Below are positions 1 to 8,977 of a stretch of 64,000 nt of DNA, in pieces (the stretch's first letter is position 1; the number at the start of each line of letters is the position of its first letter). The translations under genes and the position numbers were made by a program. This DNA comes from Paludibacter sp. (GTDB lineage: Bacteria > Bacteroidota > Bacteroidia > Bacteroidales > Paludibacteraceae), in the NCBI GenBank assembly GCA_028710415.1, contig JAQTUE010000009.1, forward strand, positions 1 to 64,000, in the 5' to 3' direction. The notes beneath the pieces were generated by a model, which was not told the origin of the DNA, made no database searches, and saw only the letters and a program-made list of their open reading frames with translations.

Positions 1-210
1 AGCCTGCGGAACTGGGGGAAAATAAAATATAAACTACCCAACTCCAGAGGAGTTGACCAAAAGAGAAAGTACTTAAACACTTGGTTCTGTTGGTGAACTC
101 CTACAGAGTTCTGTATTTGATTTCATTCATTAACCCCCAGTTTCGCAGGCTCAACCGGGGGTTTCCGTCAAGCCGGAATGTGCCATATGCACAGAATACT
201 CCTACGGAGT
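1..210. repeat. REP-like inverted repeat with three short hairpins
   Basis: Positions 1-18 are the reverse complement of 134-151 with one mismatch, giving 18-bp arms that begin at the window edge, so the element may extend further left. Three small hairpins of one type lie in or just beyond it: 40-54 (aactcc, 3-nt loop, ggagtt), 96-110 (a degenerate copy) and 198-210 (actcc, 3-nt loop, ggagt). No coding sequence is visible. Repeated ACTCC/GGAGT hairpins resemble REP or MITE-type intergenic repeats. No transposase is present in the window, so mobility is inference. Confidence 0.5.
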
Positions 211-447
211 AATTATCGATAGAATGTTTATTTCAATTAAGATCCAATAATCACATCATTACTAAAAGATAAAAAACAAACTATGGGTGCAAAAGCTTAT
301 AGTCATTTTTTATTAAACAATTAGAAGTTATATTGGATAATTGAAACTTTATTTTAATTAAAACACAATAATATATGCAAAAACTTAGTTATTAAATTAA
401 GACAACTTTAAACATATATAAATTCTCAAAATATTAATCGAATTACT
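211..447. other. AT-rich spacer without a gene
   Basis: Very AT-rich sequence between the REP-like element and the truncated gene start at 448. I see no convincing open frame, RNA gene or terminator. The last 24 bases belong to the duplicated block that is repeated near 2000. Confidence 0.5.
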
Positions 448-671
448 ATGAAAGCAACCACTATCCTACCCTGGAGAATGAGCATCCTCATTCTTCTAAT
501 TCTCTCTTCGCAATCCTTTTCGGGGTTTGTACATTCGCAGCAGACCATGCCCCGGGAGATTAACCCGGTGATGAAAGTCAACAATCTAAGAAAGACTACG
601 GAAAACCCGATGCGGCTGGATGAGCTGAACATCAACATCAAGGTGATCGGGCAACCGGCGGTGACTACATT
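424..671 (+). repeat. Direct repeat, copy A (5' end of the VIT-domain gene)
   Basis: This block matches copy B at about 2001-2247 at roughly 85-90 percent by eye, including the leader just before the start codon and about the first 75 codons. The match stops abruptly after the codons for V-T-T-F. The two copies bracket the DUF1016 gene. They read as a partial tandem duplication in which copy A lost the rest of its gene. Confidence 0.8.
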
Positions 672-735
672 CTATCCTTTCGTACACTCGTATAATACAA
701 ATCCCACTACCAGACCGGAGCTTTTATACATTTAA
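448..735 (+). pseudogene. Truncated 5' fragment of a VIT-domain protein gene
   Basis: It encodes 95 residues: a signal peptide (hydrophobic SILILLILSS segment, then an A/S-x-S/A-like cleavage region before QQT) and the first part of the VIT-type protein seen intact downstream. Residues 1 to about 75 match the start of the gene at 2023. The last 20 or so residues (from YPF on) are unrelated and end at a stop. It is a gene remnant rather than a functional product, although a short secreted peptide could still be made. It lies directly upstream of the broken DUF1016 gene. Confidence 0.75.
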
Positions 736-776
736 TTTGGAGAACAAGAAAGAATTAACTTGCTATCAAAAAAGAT

Positions 777-1832
777 ATGGAAATCGAAAAAACGGAGAAT
801 CTTTTGATGAATGATTTAGTTTCATTTATTGAAGACGGCAAAAAACAATTGGCTTATGCTGCTAATGCTACTCTGACCATCACATATTGGAAAATAGGCA
901 ACCGCATAAATAAAGATGTTTTAGAAAACCAACGGGCAGAGTATGGTAAACAAATTGTCGTATCGGTGGCCCGACAATTGACAGCCCAATACGGTAAAAG
1001 TTTTGAAGAGAAAAGTCTGCGCAGGATGATGCAGTTTGCTTTGGTTTTTAATGATGAACAAATTGTCGCTACTTTGTGGCGACAATTAAGCTGGTCTCAT
1101 TTTAAAGTGCTAATTCCTATTAAAGACGAATTACAACTTAATTTTTATACTCAAATGTGTCGTATTGAAGGCTGAAGTGTAAAAACGTTACAAAAGAAAA
1201 TTGACAGTATGCTTTTTGAACGTACTGCCATAAGCAAAAAGCCGGATGAATTGATAAAACTGGAACTGCAAGCGTTAAAAGAGAATGATAAATTAACACC
1301 CGATCTTATTTTTAAAGATCCATACTTTCTTGACTTTGTGGGTTTAAAAGATACTTATTCGGAGAAAACGCTTGAAGATGCAATTCTACGCGAAATAGAG
1401 CAATTTATTTTGGAGTTGGGCAATGGCTTTTCCTTTGTGGAGCGTCAAAAAAGGATGATTATTGATGGTGAAGATTTTAAACTCGACCTGCTATTTTATC
1501 ATCGTAAACTAAAACGACTGGTAGCTATCGGTCTTAAATTAGGTAAATTTAAAGCTGCCTACAAAGGGGAAATGGAACTCTACCTACGGTGGCTCGAGAA
1601 AAACGACATGCAGTCAGGTGAAGAAACTCCACTGGGTTTAATACTTTGTGCTGAAGGAAACAACGAACAGATTGAACTGTTGCAATTGGAAAATGCAGGC
1701 ATAAAAATTGCAGAATACCTCACCGAATTACCCGACAAAGAAATGTTGAAACAAAAACTTCATTCCACTATTGAGCGAAATAAAAAACGGTTGGAATCAC
1801 ATACTGACCTATCAGAAATGAAACTTGATTAG
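777..1832 (+). pseudogene. DUF1016/YhcG-type PDDEXK nuclease, broken by a nonsense codon
   Basis: Two open frames, 777-1175 and 1209-1832, lie in the same frame and are separated only by a TGA at 1173-1175. Together they give a normal-length (about 350 aa) DUF1016 protein: the N-terminal DUF1016_N domain, then a PD-(D/E)xK nuclease-like domain. The stop falls after CRIEG, where the family usually has W (TGG to TGA). The catalytic-site strand normally reads I-E-L-K; here it reads I-G-L-K (G codon at 1530-1532), so the metal-binding glutamate is missing. The upstream Asp (in FKLDLL) and the Lys remain. Two separate lesions argue for a true pseudogene rather than a sequencing error. The family is frequent in accessory regions with mobile-DNA associations. 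Confidence 0.85.
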
Positions 1833-1876
1833 TGGGTGAATAACTGCAATTTATAGTTTTCAGCCTGTACTTTCGG

Positions 1877-1965
1877 ATATGCCGGTTAAATAAGTAAAAG
1901 ATGGTGCTTGTTGTTGGAGCTATTATACATTTAATGAGCATGTCCGGGGGGATCGGAAAAAATAA
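1877..1965 (+). pseudogene. Short decayed coding remnant
   Basis: One frame reads DMPVK, stop, VKDGACCWSYYTFNEHVRGD and then a stop. The segment at 1883-1917 resembles 6780-6812, where a related reading VKYVKGGA is visible. This looks like a leftover of a duplicated coding sequence; I do not recognise the protein. Confidence 0.3.
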
Positions 1966-2000
1966 ATGATTTATAAAACTAATATCATTATTGTCAAAGA

Positions 2001-2247
2001 CTCAAATATTAATCGAATTACTATGAAAGCAACCACCATCCAAGCCTTGAGAATGAGCATCCTCATTCTATTAATTCTCTCTTCTCAATCTTTTTCAGGG
2101 TTAGTACATGCTCAACAAACCATGTCCTGGGGTATTAATCCGGTGATGAAAGTCAGTAATCTAAGAAAAACTACGGAAAACCCGATGCGGCTGGATGTGC
2201 TGAACATTGACATCAAGGTGATCGGGCAACTGGCAGTGACTACCTTT
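2001..2247 (+). repeat. Direct repeat, copy B
   Basis: Second copy of the block at 424-671. Here it continues into the full VIT-domain gene. Divergence of roughly 10-15 percent between the copies means the duplication is not recent. Confidence 0.8.
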
Positions 2248-5031
2248 GATATGACTTAGCACAATGGCAATTCACGGATGATGGAGGGAGAGTTTAATTT
2301 TCCGCTGGGTGAAGGACAAACGGTATCGCGCTTTGCACTGGACATTAACGGAAAAATGCGTGATGGAGTAGTGGTTGAAAAAGAAAAAGGACGCAAGACC
2401 TTTGAAGCCATTGTACGCAGGGGTGTTGACCCTGGACTTCTTGAAATGACTGAAGGCAATAACTTCAGGATGCGCGTGTATCCATTGCCTGCCAACGGAT
2501 CACGAAGGGTAGTGCTGACTTTCGAACAGGAACTGACCGACAAGGGAGGCTATGACCTGTACCTGCTTCCTTTGAAAATGACTGAATGCATCCGTAAGTT
2601 CTCGGTGCATGCTGAAGTGATTAAAAACAGCGTGCAACCGGACACAGAAAATAATGAGCTGAGCAACCTGAACTTTTCGAAATGGAATGATTCGTATGTG
2701 GCCAATATGGAACTGGAGGACTTTACACCGGATAAAAAGATTGCCCTTTCATTTCCGCATACCGGCAATGCAGAACGGGTTTTTACAGCCACTAAAAATG
2801 AAAGCGCTGATTCATCCTATTTCTATATCAATGTAAGGCCAAAACCACTGGAAGAAGCCAAGGTATTGCCAAAAAGGATCACGCTGATGTGGGATAATTC
2901 GAACTCGGGCAAAGACAGGAACCTGGAAAAAGAAATTGCAGCTCTGGATCGTTACATCCGTAAAATAGGGAACCTGGCCATTGAACTTGTCACCTTCAAT
3001 ATCAAGACCGGAAAATCCGAGACATTTGATATTGCTAACGGCAACTGGGATACCCTCAAGTCTGCCTTAAAAGCCATGACGTATGATGGTGGCACCTCGC
3101 TGGGCTGCCTGGATTTTACAAAGTACAAAAGTGATGAGATACTGCTGTTCTCGGATGGTATGTCCACCTTTGGCACTACGGAACCTAAATTCTCGAACAC
3201 ACCGGTATACACGCTCAATTCGGGTATTGTTTCCAATCATCAGTTCCTGACCTACATTGCCCAACACAGCGGAGGCATGTACCTGGATTTAAATAAGTTC
3301 ACCGGCGAGGAAATACTGGCAAAGCTTACCAACAGCAATTACCATTTTATCTCGGCACAGGTTGTGAATGGACAGGTATCGGAAGTGTACCCTTCCATGC
3401 CTTGCCAGTTTAACAACACTTTTAGCATGGCAGGGACTATGAGTGGCAAATCGGCAACCCTGATACTTAATTTTGGGATTGGTACGACCATTACCTACAC
3501 CAAGACGATTGCCATTGAAGCAGATGATACAGCCGACCCTTCCATACTCCAGCGTGTGTGGGCTGAAAAGAAAATAGCCGAACTGAGCCTGAATGAGGAT
3601 CAAAATAACGTTGAAATTACCCGTACCGGAAAGAGCTATGGGATTATAACCAGGAACACATCACTCATTGTACTCGAAAACCTGAACGATTACCTGAATA
3701 ACGACATTGTGCCACCAAAGGAAATGAGGGAACAATACTTCAGCCATAAAGCTATCCTGGAAAATCAGACGAAGGAAAAAACAAATAGAAATATAGAATC
3801 GGTTGTTGCTTTATCGAACGAACAAAGTACCTGGTGGAAGAAAAGCTTTGTGGCAGAACCATTAAAACCACACAAGAAGAAACTTCATTCCAGGGTACGT
3901 TTTACCGCACCGGTAATCGCAAGAGATGAAGAAGTCACGGAAGAATTCAAGTCCCAGGAGTCATTGACGAATTCACGTACAACCATATCCATCGCCGATG
4001 TAAAGGGGAACGACGAGCGCGGCAAGGATATCGCAGATGTTAAAGAGTCTGTTACCATGTTTGGTGAGTCGACTACCATTCCTGGTGGTGATCCGGTAAC
4101 AGTGAAAAAAGCTGTATCTCAACCCTCTATCCAACTGAATGCCTGGGATCCGCAGACACCTTATCTGAAAGTATTGCAATATGCCACTCCTGGGACAGAA
4201 TATCCAACCTATTTAAAACTAAAGACTGAATATGGTTCCACTCCGGCATTTTACATGGATGCAGCCGATTTCTTCTCTAAATCAGGTAAGAAGGATACTG
4301 CAGTAACGATTCTGTCGAACCTTGCCGAGTTAAGGATTGAATCACCGCAACTGCTGAGGGTTCTTGGGAATAAACTGATTGATCTCAAACGGCCGGCCGA
4401 AGCAGTGGTTGTTTTCGACAAAGTATTGAAGTTAAAAGGGGAAGAACCACAGTCGTACCGCGACCTGGGGCTGGCCTACGAAGCAAACGGTGACTATCAG
4501 CAAGCAATCCGGACACTGTATGATGTGGTAAAGAAAGAATGGGACACACGATTTCCTGGGATTGGGCTTATTGTCATGAACGAGTTGAATAGTATTATTG
4601 ACAGGCACCCGGGTCTACAAACCTCATTTATCGACCAGCGATTATTGAAGATGGAGCCTGTAAATATCCGGGTAGTGCTGACCTGGGATACCGACAATTG
4701 CGATATGGACCTGTGGGTTACCGATCCTTTGGGCGAGAAATGCTTCTACCAAAACAATCTCACCAAACTGGGTGGTAAAATATCGAATGACTTTACGGGT
4801 GGGTATGGCCCCGAAGAGTTCATGATTAAAAAAGCGGTAACCGGGAAGTATTCCGTTGAGGCTAATTATTATGGCACGCATTCACAGGCCCTGCTGGCTC
4901 CGGTAAACCTGCATGTAGTGTTTATTACCAATTTCGGGAAACCCAACCAAAAGAAGAAAGAAGTTACTATCCGGCTGAATGAGAGGGAAGACGTGATCAA
5001 TGTGGGGAAATTTAGTTTTATGGGAAATTAA
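2023..5031 (+). pseudogene. VIT/VWA/DUF2135 secreted protein, interrupted by an in-frame TAG
   Basis: The natural start is the ATG at 2023, giving a signal peptide and a protein of about 1002 codons. Codon 79 (2257-2259) is TAG, in frame with everything after it, so only 78 residues would normally be made. An internal ATG at 2278 would give 917 residues without a signal peptide. Domains in full-length numbering: signal peptide 1-30; VIT (inter-alpha-trypsin-like) about 50-175; VWA about 285-420 with the MIDAS residues D-x-S-N-S, T in GGTSLG and D in FSDG; a low-complexity linker; TPR-like helices about 715-800; and a C-terminal DUF2135 domain starting at VVLTWDT. The family role is uncertain; in Bacteroidota such proteins are thought to be envelope or surface proteins. 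A readthrough or suppressor explanation cannot be excluded. Confidence 0.8.
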
Positions 5032-5355
5032 TTTAGAGGAAAAGAATTATCCTGTAAATATTAAATGCAGGAGTTTTTATTTAGCACGAAATAGTATGGA
5101 AAATAGACAGAACCAAGGGTAGAAGTAATTTCACTGAATAAGTAAAAAATTATTGCACAGTCGTACCAGATATGCAAAAATGATTCGTTTGACATCGGGT
5201 ATTAAAAACTATTAAGTACAATGCCATCAGGTCATGCAGCATAATTCTCGATGAAACTTCTTTAAAAAGAACTTGTTATAACTTAGACTTCTTTGTAACT
5301 TTGTCCAATCAAATTAAAATTTCCAATATTAAAGTTCAATTAAACAGTAAAATAT
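5032..5355. other. Spacer with a promoter for the AlbA_2 gene
   Basis: A 324-base gap. No open frame is convincing. The right end carries a Bacteroidota promoter (see 5274-5303). No terminator hairpin is obvious after the VIT gene. Confidence 0.5.
5274..5303 (+). promoter_or_regulatory. Bacteroidota sigma-ABfr-type promoter
   Basis: TTG at 5274-5276, a 19-base spacer and TAACTTTG at 5296-5303 match the -33 TTTG / -7 TAnnTTTG consensus. It lies 52 bases upstream of the ATG at 5356. Confidence 0.55.
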
Positions 5356-6681
5356 ATGCCGGAGCAACAGAATATAGAATACAAGCTAAGTTGGCACGAT
5401 GAATACCTGAAATGGGTTTGTGGTTTTGCGAATGCTCAAGGTGGAGTGATTTATATAGGTAAAGACGATAATGGAAACGTTGTTGGCGTTCAGGATTATA
5501 AAAGGTTGATGGACGATATACCTAACAAGATTAGAAATGCTATGGGTATCACAGATGACGTAAATTTACAGCAAGAAAATGGAAATTATTTTATTGAAAT
5601 TGTTACACATTCTTGCTCAGTGCCAATTTCATTAAGAGGTAAATATTATTTCAGAAGCGGAAGTACAAAGCAAGAATTAGCAGGAGCATCATTAAATGAG
5701 TTTCTATTGAAAAAATCAGGCAAAACTTGGGACGATGTCATAGAACCAAGAGCCACATTTGAGGATATTGACCAGGAATCAGTAACTACGTTTTTAAATG
5801 CATCTGAAAATGCTGGTCGTTTGCCTGAAAATGATAGTTTACCATTGCCTGAATTATTTGAAAAATTGAGACTTACTGAAAGTGGCAAATTAAAACGTGC
5901 AGCATTAATACTATTCGGGAAAGAACCGGCAAAGTTTTACCCAAATACATTTGTAAAAATTGGTCGATTTGGGAACGATGAAGCTGACTTAAAATTTCAA
6001 GAAAACGAAGAGGGAAATTTAATAGTATTGCTTCAAACGGTTTCAAATCAACTAAATTATAAGTTTTTAACCAGACCGGTTGAATTTGAAGGGATGCACC
6101 GCATTGAAAAAGGAGAATATCCAGTCCCGGCAATTCGAGAAATGCTGTTAAATGCATTAGTTCATAGAAACTATATGGGAGCTCCAATTCAAATTCGGGT
6201 TTATGATGATAAAATTAGCATTTGGAATGAAGGAACACTGCCCAGCGGTCTGACTTTGGATTCACTAAAACGATCACATTCATCGCATCCGAGAAATCCA
6301 ATAATTGCAGATGTGAGCTTTAAAGGTGGATATATTGATTCTTGGGGTAGAGGAACTATTAAGATTTTGGATACTTGCAAACAATCAGACTTGCCAGAAC
6401 CTGAAATGAAAGAACAAGATGGAGGATTCATGATTACACTTTTTAAAAATAATCTATCAGAAGATCAACTAATTAAATTTGGTCTTAATAATCGTCAGAT
6501 CAAAATTGTATTGTTTGTGAAAGAAAAAGGGAAAATTTCAAGTAAAAGGTATCAAGAACTGTTTAATGTTTCTAAAGCTACTGCAACCAGAGATCTTACC
6601 GAATTAGTGGATAGCTATAAAATTTTTAAAAGATCAGGTGATGTTGGAGCTGGTACAAGTTATGATTTAATTGGTTCATAA
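5356..6681 (+). CDS. Schlafen AlbA_2-domain, GHKL-type ATP-binding regulator
   Basis: 441 residues. The N-terminal domain (about 5-130, beginning EYKLSWHDEYLKWVCGFAN with GGVIYIGKDDNG) is a Schlafen AlbA_2 fold. The middle (about 250-345) has the HATPase_c_4 signature: EMLLNALVHRNY, then a DDKISIWNEG-type segment and a GRGT loop. The C-terminus (about 385-430) is a winged helix (SKRYQELFNVSKATATRDL). Proteins of this architecture are annotated as putative transcriptional regulators or RecG-like ATP-binding proteins; some relatives are linked to phage defence. The frame is intact, unlike the genes before it. Tandem repeats begin at its last codons. Confidence 0.85.
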   Translation: MPEQQNIEYKLSWHDEYLKWVCGFANAQGGVIYIGKDDNGNVVGVQDYKRLMDDIPNKIRNAMGITDDVNLQQENGNYFIEIVTHSCSVPISLRGKYYFRSGSTKQELAGASLNEFLLKKSGKTWDDVIEPRATFEDIDQESVTTFLNASENAGRLPENDSLPLPELFEKLRLTESGKLKRAALILFGKEPAKFYPNTFVKIGRFGNDEADLKFQENEEGNLIVLLQTVSNQLNYKFLTRPVEFEGMHRIEKGEYPVPAIREMLLNALVHRNYMGAPIQIRVYDDKISIWNEGTLPSGLTLDSLKRSHSSHPRNPIIADVSFKGGYIDSWGRGTIKILDTCKQSDLPEPEMKEQDGGFMITLFKNNLSEDQLIKFGLNNRQIKIVLFVKEKGKISSKRYQELFNVSKATATRDLTELVDSYKIFKRSGDVGAGTSYDLIGS

Positions 6682-6732
6682 TTGGCTCAATTGGTTCATA
6701 ATTGGCTCATAATTGGCTCAATTGGTTCAAAA
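6671..6732 (+). repeat. Tandem repeat spanning the stop codon of the AlbA_2 gene
   Basis: Units of the type attggYtcata / attggYtcaa occur about six times, starting in the last coding bases (ATTGGTTCA) and running about 50 bases past the stop. Because the stop is TAA within a repeat, unit gain or loss could shift or extend the C-terminus. Confidence 0.7.
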
Positions 6733-7185
6733 TTCAAACAAACTGACAAAATTTAATTTAGTTTCCTTCTTGACATAATGGTTAAATATGTAAAAGGTGG
6801 CGCCAGTTGTTGAGACTAAACACCACAACAGAAGGGAGTGTTTGTAATCACAATTGAATGACTATTTGAATTATCAATCCTAAAAAAAACAATTCCGTTA
6901 TATAGCCGGCTATCTAGTTAGATAACATATTCAAAGAATAAAAAACCGGGATGACAAAAATCAATGGCAGACCTGAGTTATAATATATTAAATGAACATA
7001 TTTCAACGTTGGAGACCTTGTAGGTTTTGGGTAAAATGTTCAGTATCATTTCGCAGGTTGATAATTTAAAGGAACGTATCCAGGTACAAATCCTAGTATA
7101 AAAAAACAATGGCGTCAGGGTGGTATAGATAAATTAGGTTATATCAAAACTATAGGTAAGTTTTAACACTCTAATTCAGAAAACT
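6682..7185. other. Gene-free spacer with decayed fragments
   Basis: After the tandem repeat lies AT-rich sequence. It contains a segment (6780-6812) resembling 1883-1917, and a short reading near the right end (about 7098-7166) that gives IKKQWRQGGIDKLGYIKTIG before a stop. No intact gene is visible; the fragments look like gene debris. Confidence 0.45.
7098..7166 (+). pseudogene. C-terminal gene remnant, unknown protein
   Basis: One frame encodes SIKKQWRQGGIDKLGYIKT and then IGKF followed by TAA at 7164-7166. The upstream continuation (DNLKERIQVQ) is in a different frame, which suggests a frameshift. The residue pattern looks like real protein, but I cannot assign a family. Confidence 0.3.
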
Positions 7186-7228
7186 AAATAGAGGTGTTCA
7201 TTCTGAATTAGAATGAACACCTCTATTT
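7186..7228 (-). terminator. Rho-independent terminator after creD
   Basis: A long stem (aaatagaggtgttcattc at 7186-7203 and its complement at 7211-7228) sits directly beyond the creD stop codon. T-rich sequence flanks it on both strands, so it may act in both directions. Confidence 0.8.
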
Positions 7229-8566
7229 TTATTCAGCTTTAGTTGGTTCTTCAAGCGGTTCGGATTTGTAGAAGTTTATCTTACCGGAGAAATACATAAT
7301 AACTCCCAGGATAATAAACAGTCCGATACTTCCGAAAAGAAGGGCAATATCTTCCAGTTGGAGTACCACATACAGAAAGACATATAAAATGCCCAGAAAG
7401 GATGCTAAAATGCCTGTAGACATAATATTTTTGAAGATGCTGTGTGCATAGGCGACGATCAGACCGATGGTGGCAATACTGGCTATCAGGTATGCTGCCC
7501 CAAAGTTCAGTTGCTCGGAAATGGATAGCAACAGGCTGTAAAATAATATCAAGGCAATGCCAACCAGCAGGTATTGCAACGGGTGAATCTTCTTGCGGGT
7601 GAGTATCTCCACAAAAAAGAAGACCACGAATGTCAGGGCAATAAACATAAGGGCATACTTTGCCGAACGCATATTTTGCTGGTACTGGTCGACCGTATCC
7701 ACCAGGTTGACACCAAACGTTGTTTCACCGAAGCTTTTAATAGAACGATCAATCCACGATTCAGGAATATTGCGGTTGAAGTGCAATACATTCCAGTTGG
7801 CAGTAAATCCGTTGACATCAATTTTATATTCAGGGCTGAAGCTGCCGATAAAACCGGGTGACTTCCAGGCACCTGTCATTTGTACATGGGTTGTTTTACC
7901 CACGGGGATAAAATTGATATTACTGCTGCCATTCAACTTCAAATGACAGGTAAAAGTCAGCTCATTCCCTGATTGCAACAGGTCGGTATTCTTTAAGGAA
8001 ATCACCAGCCCCTGCCCAATTACATCCTGTTCTCCGCCAGCTTCAGCCGTAAAGTGCGACGTGTTCAATATAAAATCCAGGTCATTGGTCATGCCTCTTA
8101 AATCAGAGATACCAATCCGGATAGCTGCTTCTTTCCACTTTGCCTGTGCATTGGTAGGCAGTTGACTGTCCGGTTTCTTAAACTTACCTGAGATGACGAG
8201 TTCACTTTTATACAGGATCGATTTATAAATCCCGTAATGACGTTCTTCCGGAATTAGTTTTGCAACGACCGTTAGCATTTCAGGCGTCACATTTAATAAG
8301 TGGTTTTCAATCACTGGATTTTTCTTTTCGTCCACCCCACTGCTGGTATACGGGATGACTAATACAGGCCCATTGATTGTCTGTGCATTGCTCCATTTGG
8401 CATTGATCTTCTCGATAGTTTCCTGGCTTCTCTTTTGACGTTCAGAAATTAAATTCTGAATCATAAAACCGGGGATCAGCATAATCAGGGTCAGAAACCC
8501 GATAATAACTGCTTTCATTGTAATTGACCGGCTGAATCTTTCAACCTTTTCCATGATTGTGTCCAT
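7229..8566 (-). CDS. creD: Cell envelope integrity protein CreD
   Basis: 445 residues, normal for the family. The N-terminus has the typical SITMKAVIIGFLTLIMLIPG membrane helix followed by an ERQKRSQETIEKIN segment. A large periplasmic beta-rich domain spans about 60-300, and five or six membrane helices fill about 305-435. CreD is an inner-membrane protein; in enterobacteria it belongs to the CreBC regulon and affects envelope integrity and colicin E2 tolerance. In Bacteroidota it commonly follows a small winged-helix regulator, as here. A heptamer repeat and a palindrome lie between it and that regulator, so it may have its own promoter. Confidence 0.9.
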   Translation of the reverse strand: MDTIMEKVERFSRSITMKAVIIGFLTLIMLIPGFMIQNLISERQKRSQETIEKINAKWSNAQTINGPVLVIPYTSSGVDEKKNPVIENHLLNVTPEMLTVVAKLIPEERHYGIYKSILYKSELVISGKFKKPDSQLPTNAQAKWKEAAIRIGISDLRGMTNDLDFILNTSHFTAEAGGEQDVIGQGLVISLKNTDLLQSGNELTFTCHLKLNGSSNINFIPVGKTTHVQMTGAWKSPGFIGSFSPEYKIDVNGFTANWNVLHFNRNIPESWIDRSIKSFGETTFGVNLVDTVDQYQQNMRSAKYALMFIALTFVVFFFVEILTRKKIHPLQYLLVGIALILFYSLLLSISEQLNFGAAYLIASIATIGLIVAYAHSIFKNIMSTGILASFLGILYVFLYVVLQLEDIALLFGSIGLFIILGVIMYFSGKINFYKSEPLEEPTKAE

Positions 8567-8590
8567 AAAATTATTGTTTTTAAATTGTTA

Positions 8591-8646
8591 GTATTGAGCG
8601 TTGAGTATTGAGCATTGAGCGTTGAGCGTTGAGTATTGAGTGTTGA
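8591..8646. repeat. Heptamer tandem repeat (8 x 7 bp)
   Basis: Eight consecutive 7-bp units of consensus GYRTTGA (gtattga, gcgttga, gcattga variants) fill the spacer between the winged-helix gene and creD. Confidence 0.85.
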
Positions 8647-8649
8647 AAG

Positions 8650-8668
8650 TACTTTGTAATTCAAAGTA
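8650..8668. promoter_or_regulatory. Palindromic candidate operator upstream of creD
   Basis: TACTTTG, 5-bp spacer, CAAAGTA is a perfect inverted repeat. A near-identical site with the same spacing lies at 9603-9621, ahead of the first gene of the operon. The matching pair suggests binding sites for the encoded winged-helix regulator. Confidence 0.6.
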
Positions 8669-8683
8669 TAGATATAAAAAAAA

Positions 8684-8974
8684 TTATCGGATCAGGCTTT
8701 CAAGAGCGTCTAAATGCTCTTGAAAGGATTGACGGCCCAAGGCTGTCAGGGCATATTTTGTATTGGGTTTCCTGCCAATGAATTGTTTGGTGCTTTCAAT
8801 GTAATTTAGTCCTTCAAGGGCTTTGATATGGCTTGCCAGGTTGCCATCAGTGAGTTCCAGCATCTCCTTGATCATGCTGAAATCAGCCGACTCATTCACC
8901 ATTAAAACAGACATAATCCCCAATCGGATCCTGCTTTCAAAGGCTTTATTCAGATTTGCTATGATATTTGCCAT
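8684..8974 (-). CDS. Winged-helix transcriptional regulator (MarR/PadR-like, HTH_34 type)
   Basis: 96 residues, a single winged-helix domain: recognition-helix region SMIKEMLELTDGNLASHIKA at about 33-52, and a wing with GRKPNTKYALTALGR near 67-81. This short type is typical in Bacteroidota next to a multi-pass membrane protein and creD. Its start is 3 bases after the stop of the upstream membrane-protein gene (8978-9580), so the two are surely co-transcribed. It probably represses its own operon through the TACTTTG-N5-CAAAGTA sites. Confidence 0.85.
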   Translation of the reverse strand: MANIIANLNKAFESRIRLGIMSVLMVNESADFSMIKEMLELTDGNLASHIKALEGLNYIESTKQFIGRKPNTKYALTALGRQSFQEHLDALESLIR

Positions 8975-8977
8975 GGG

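Noticed and set aside
2256..2543. Minus-strand open frame opposite the VIT domain
   Set aside because: Shadow of the coding strand, rich in Ser/Pro as expected from antisense.
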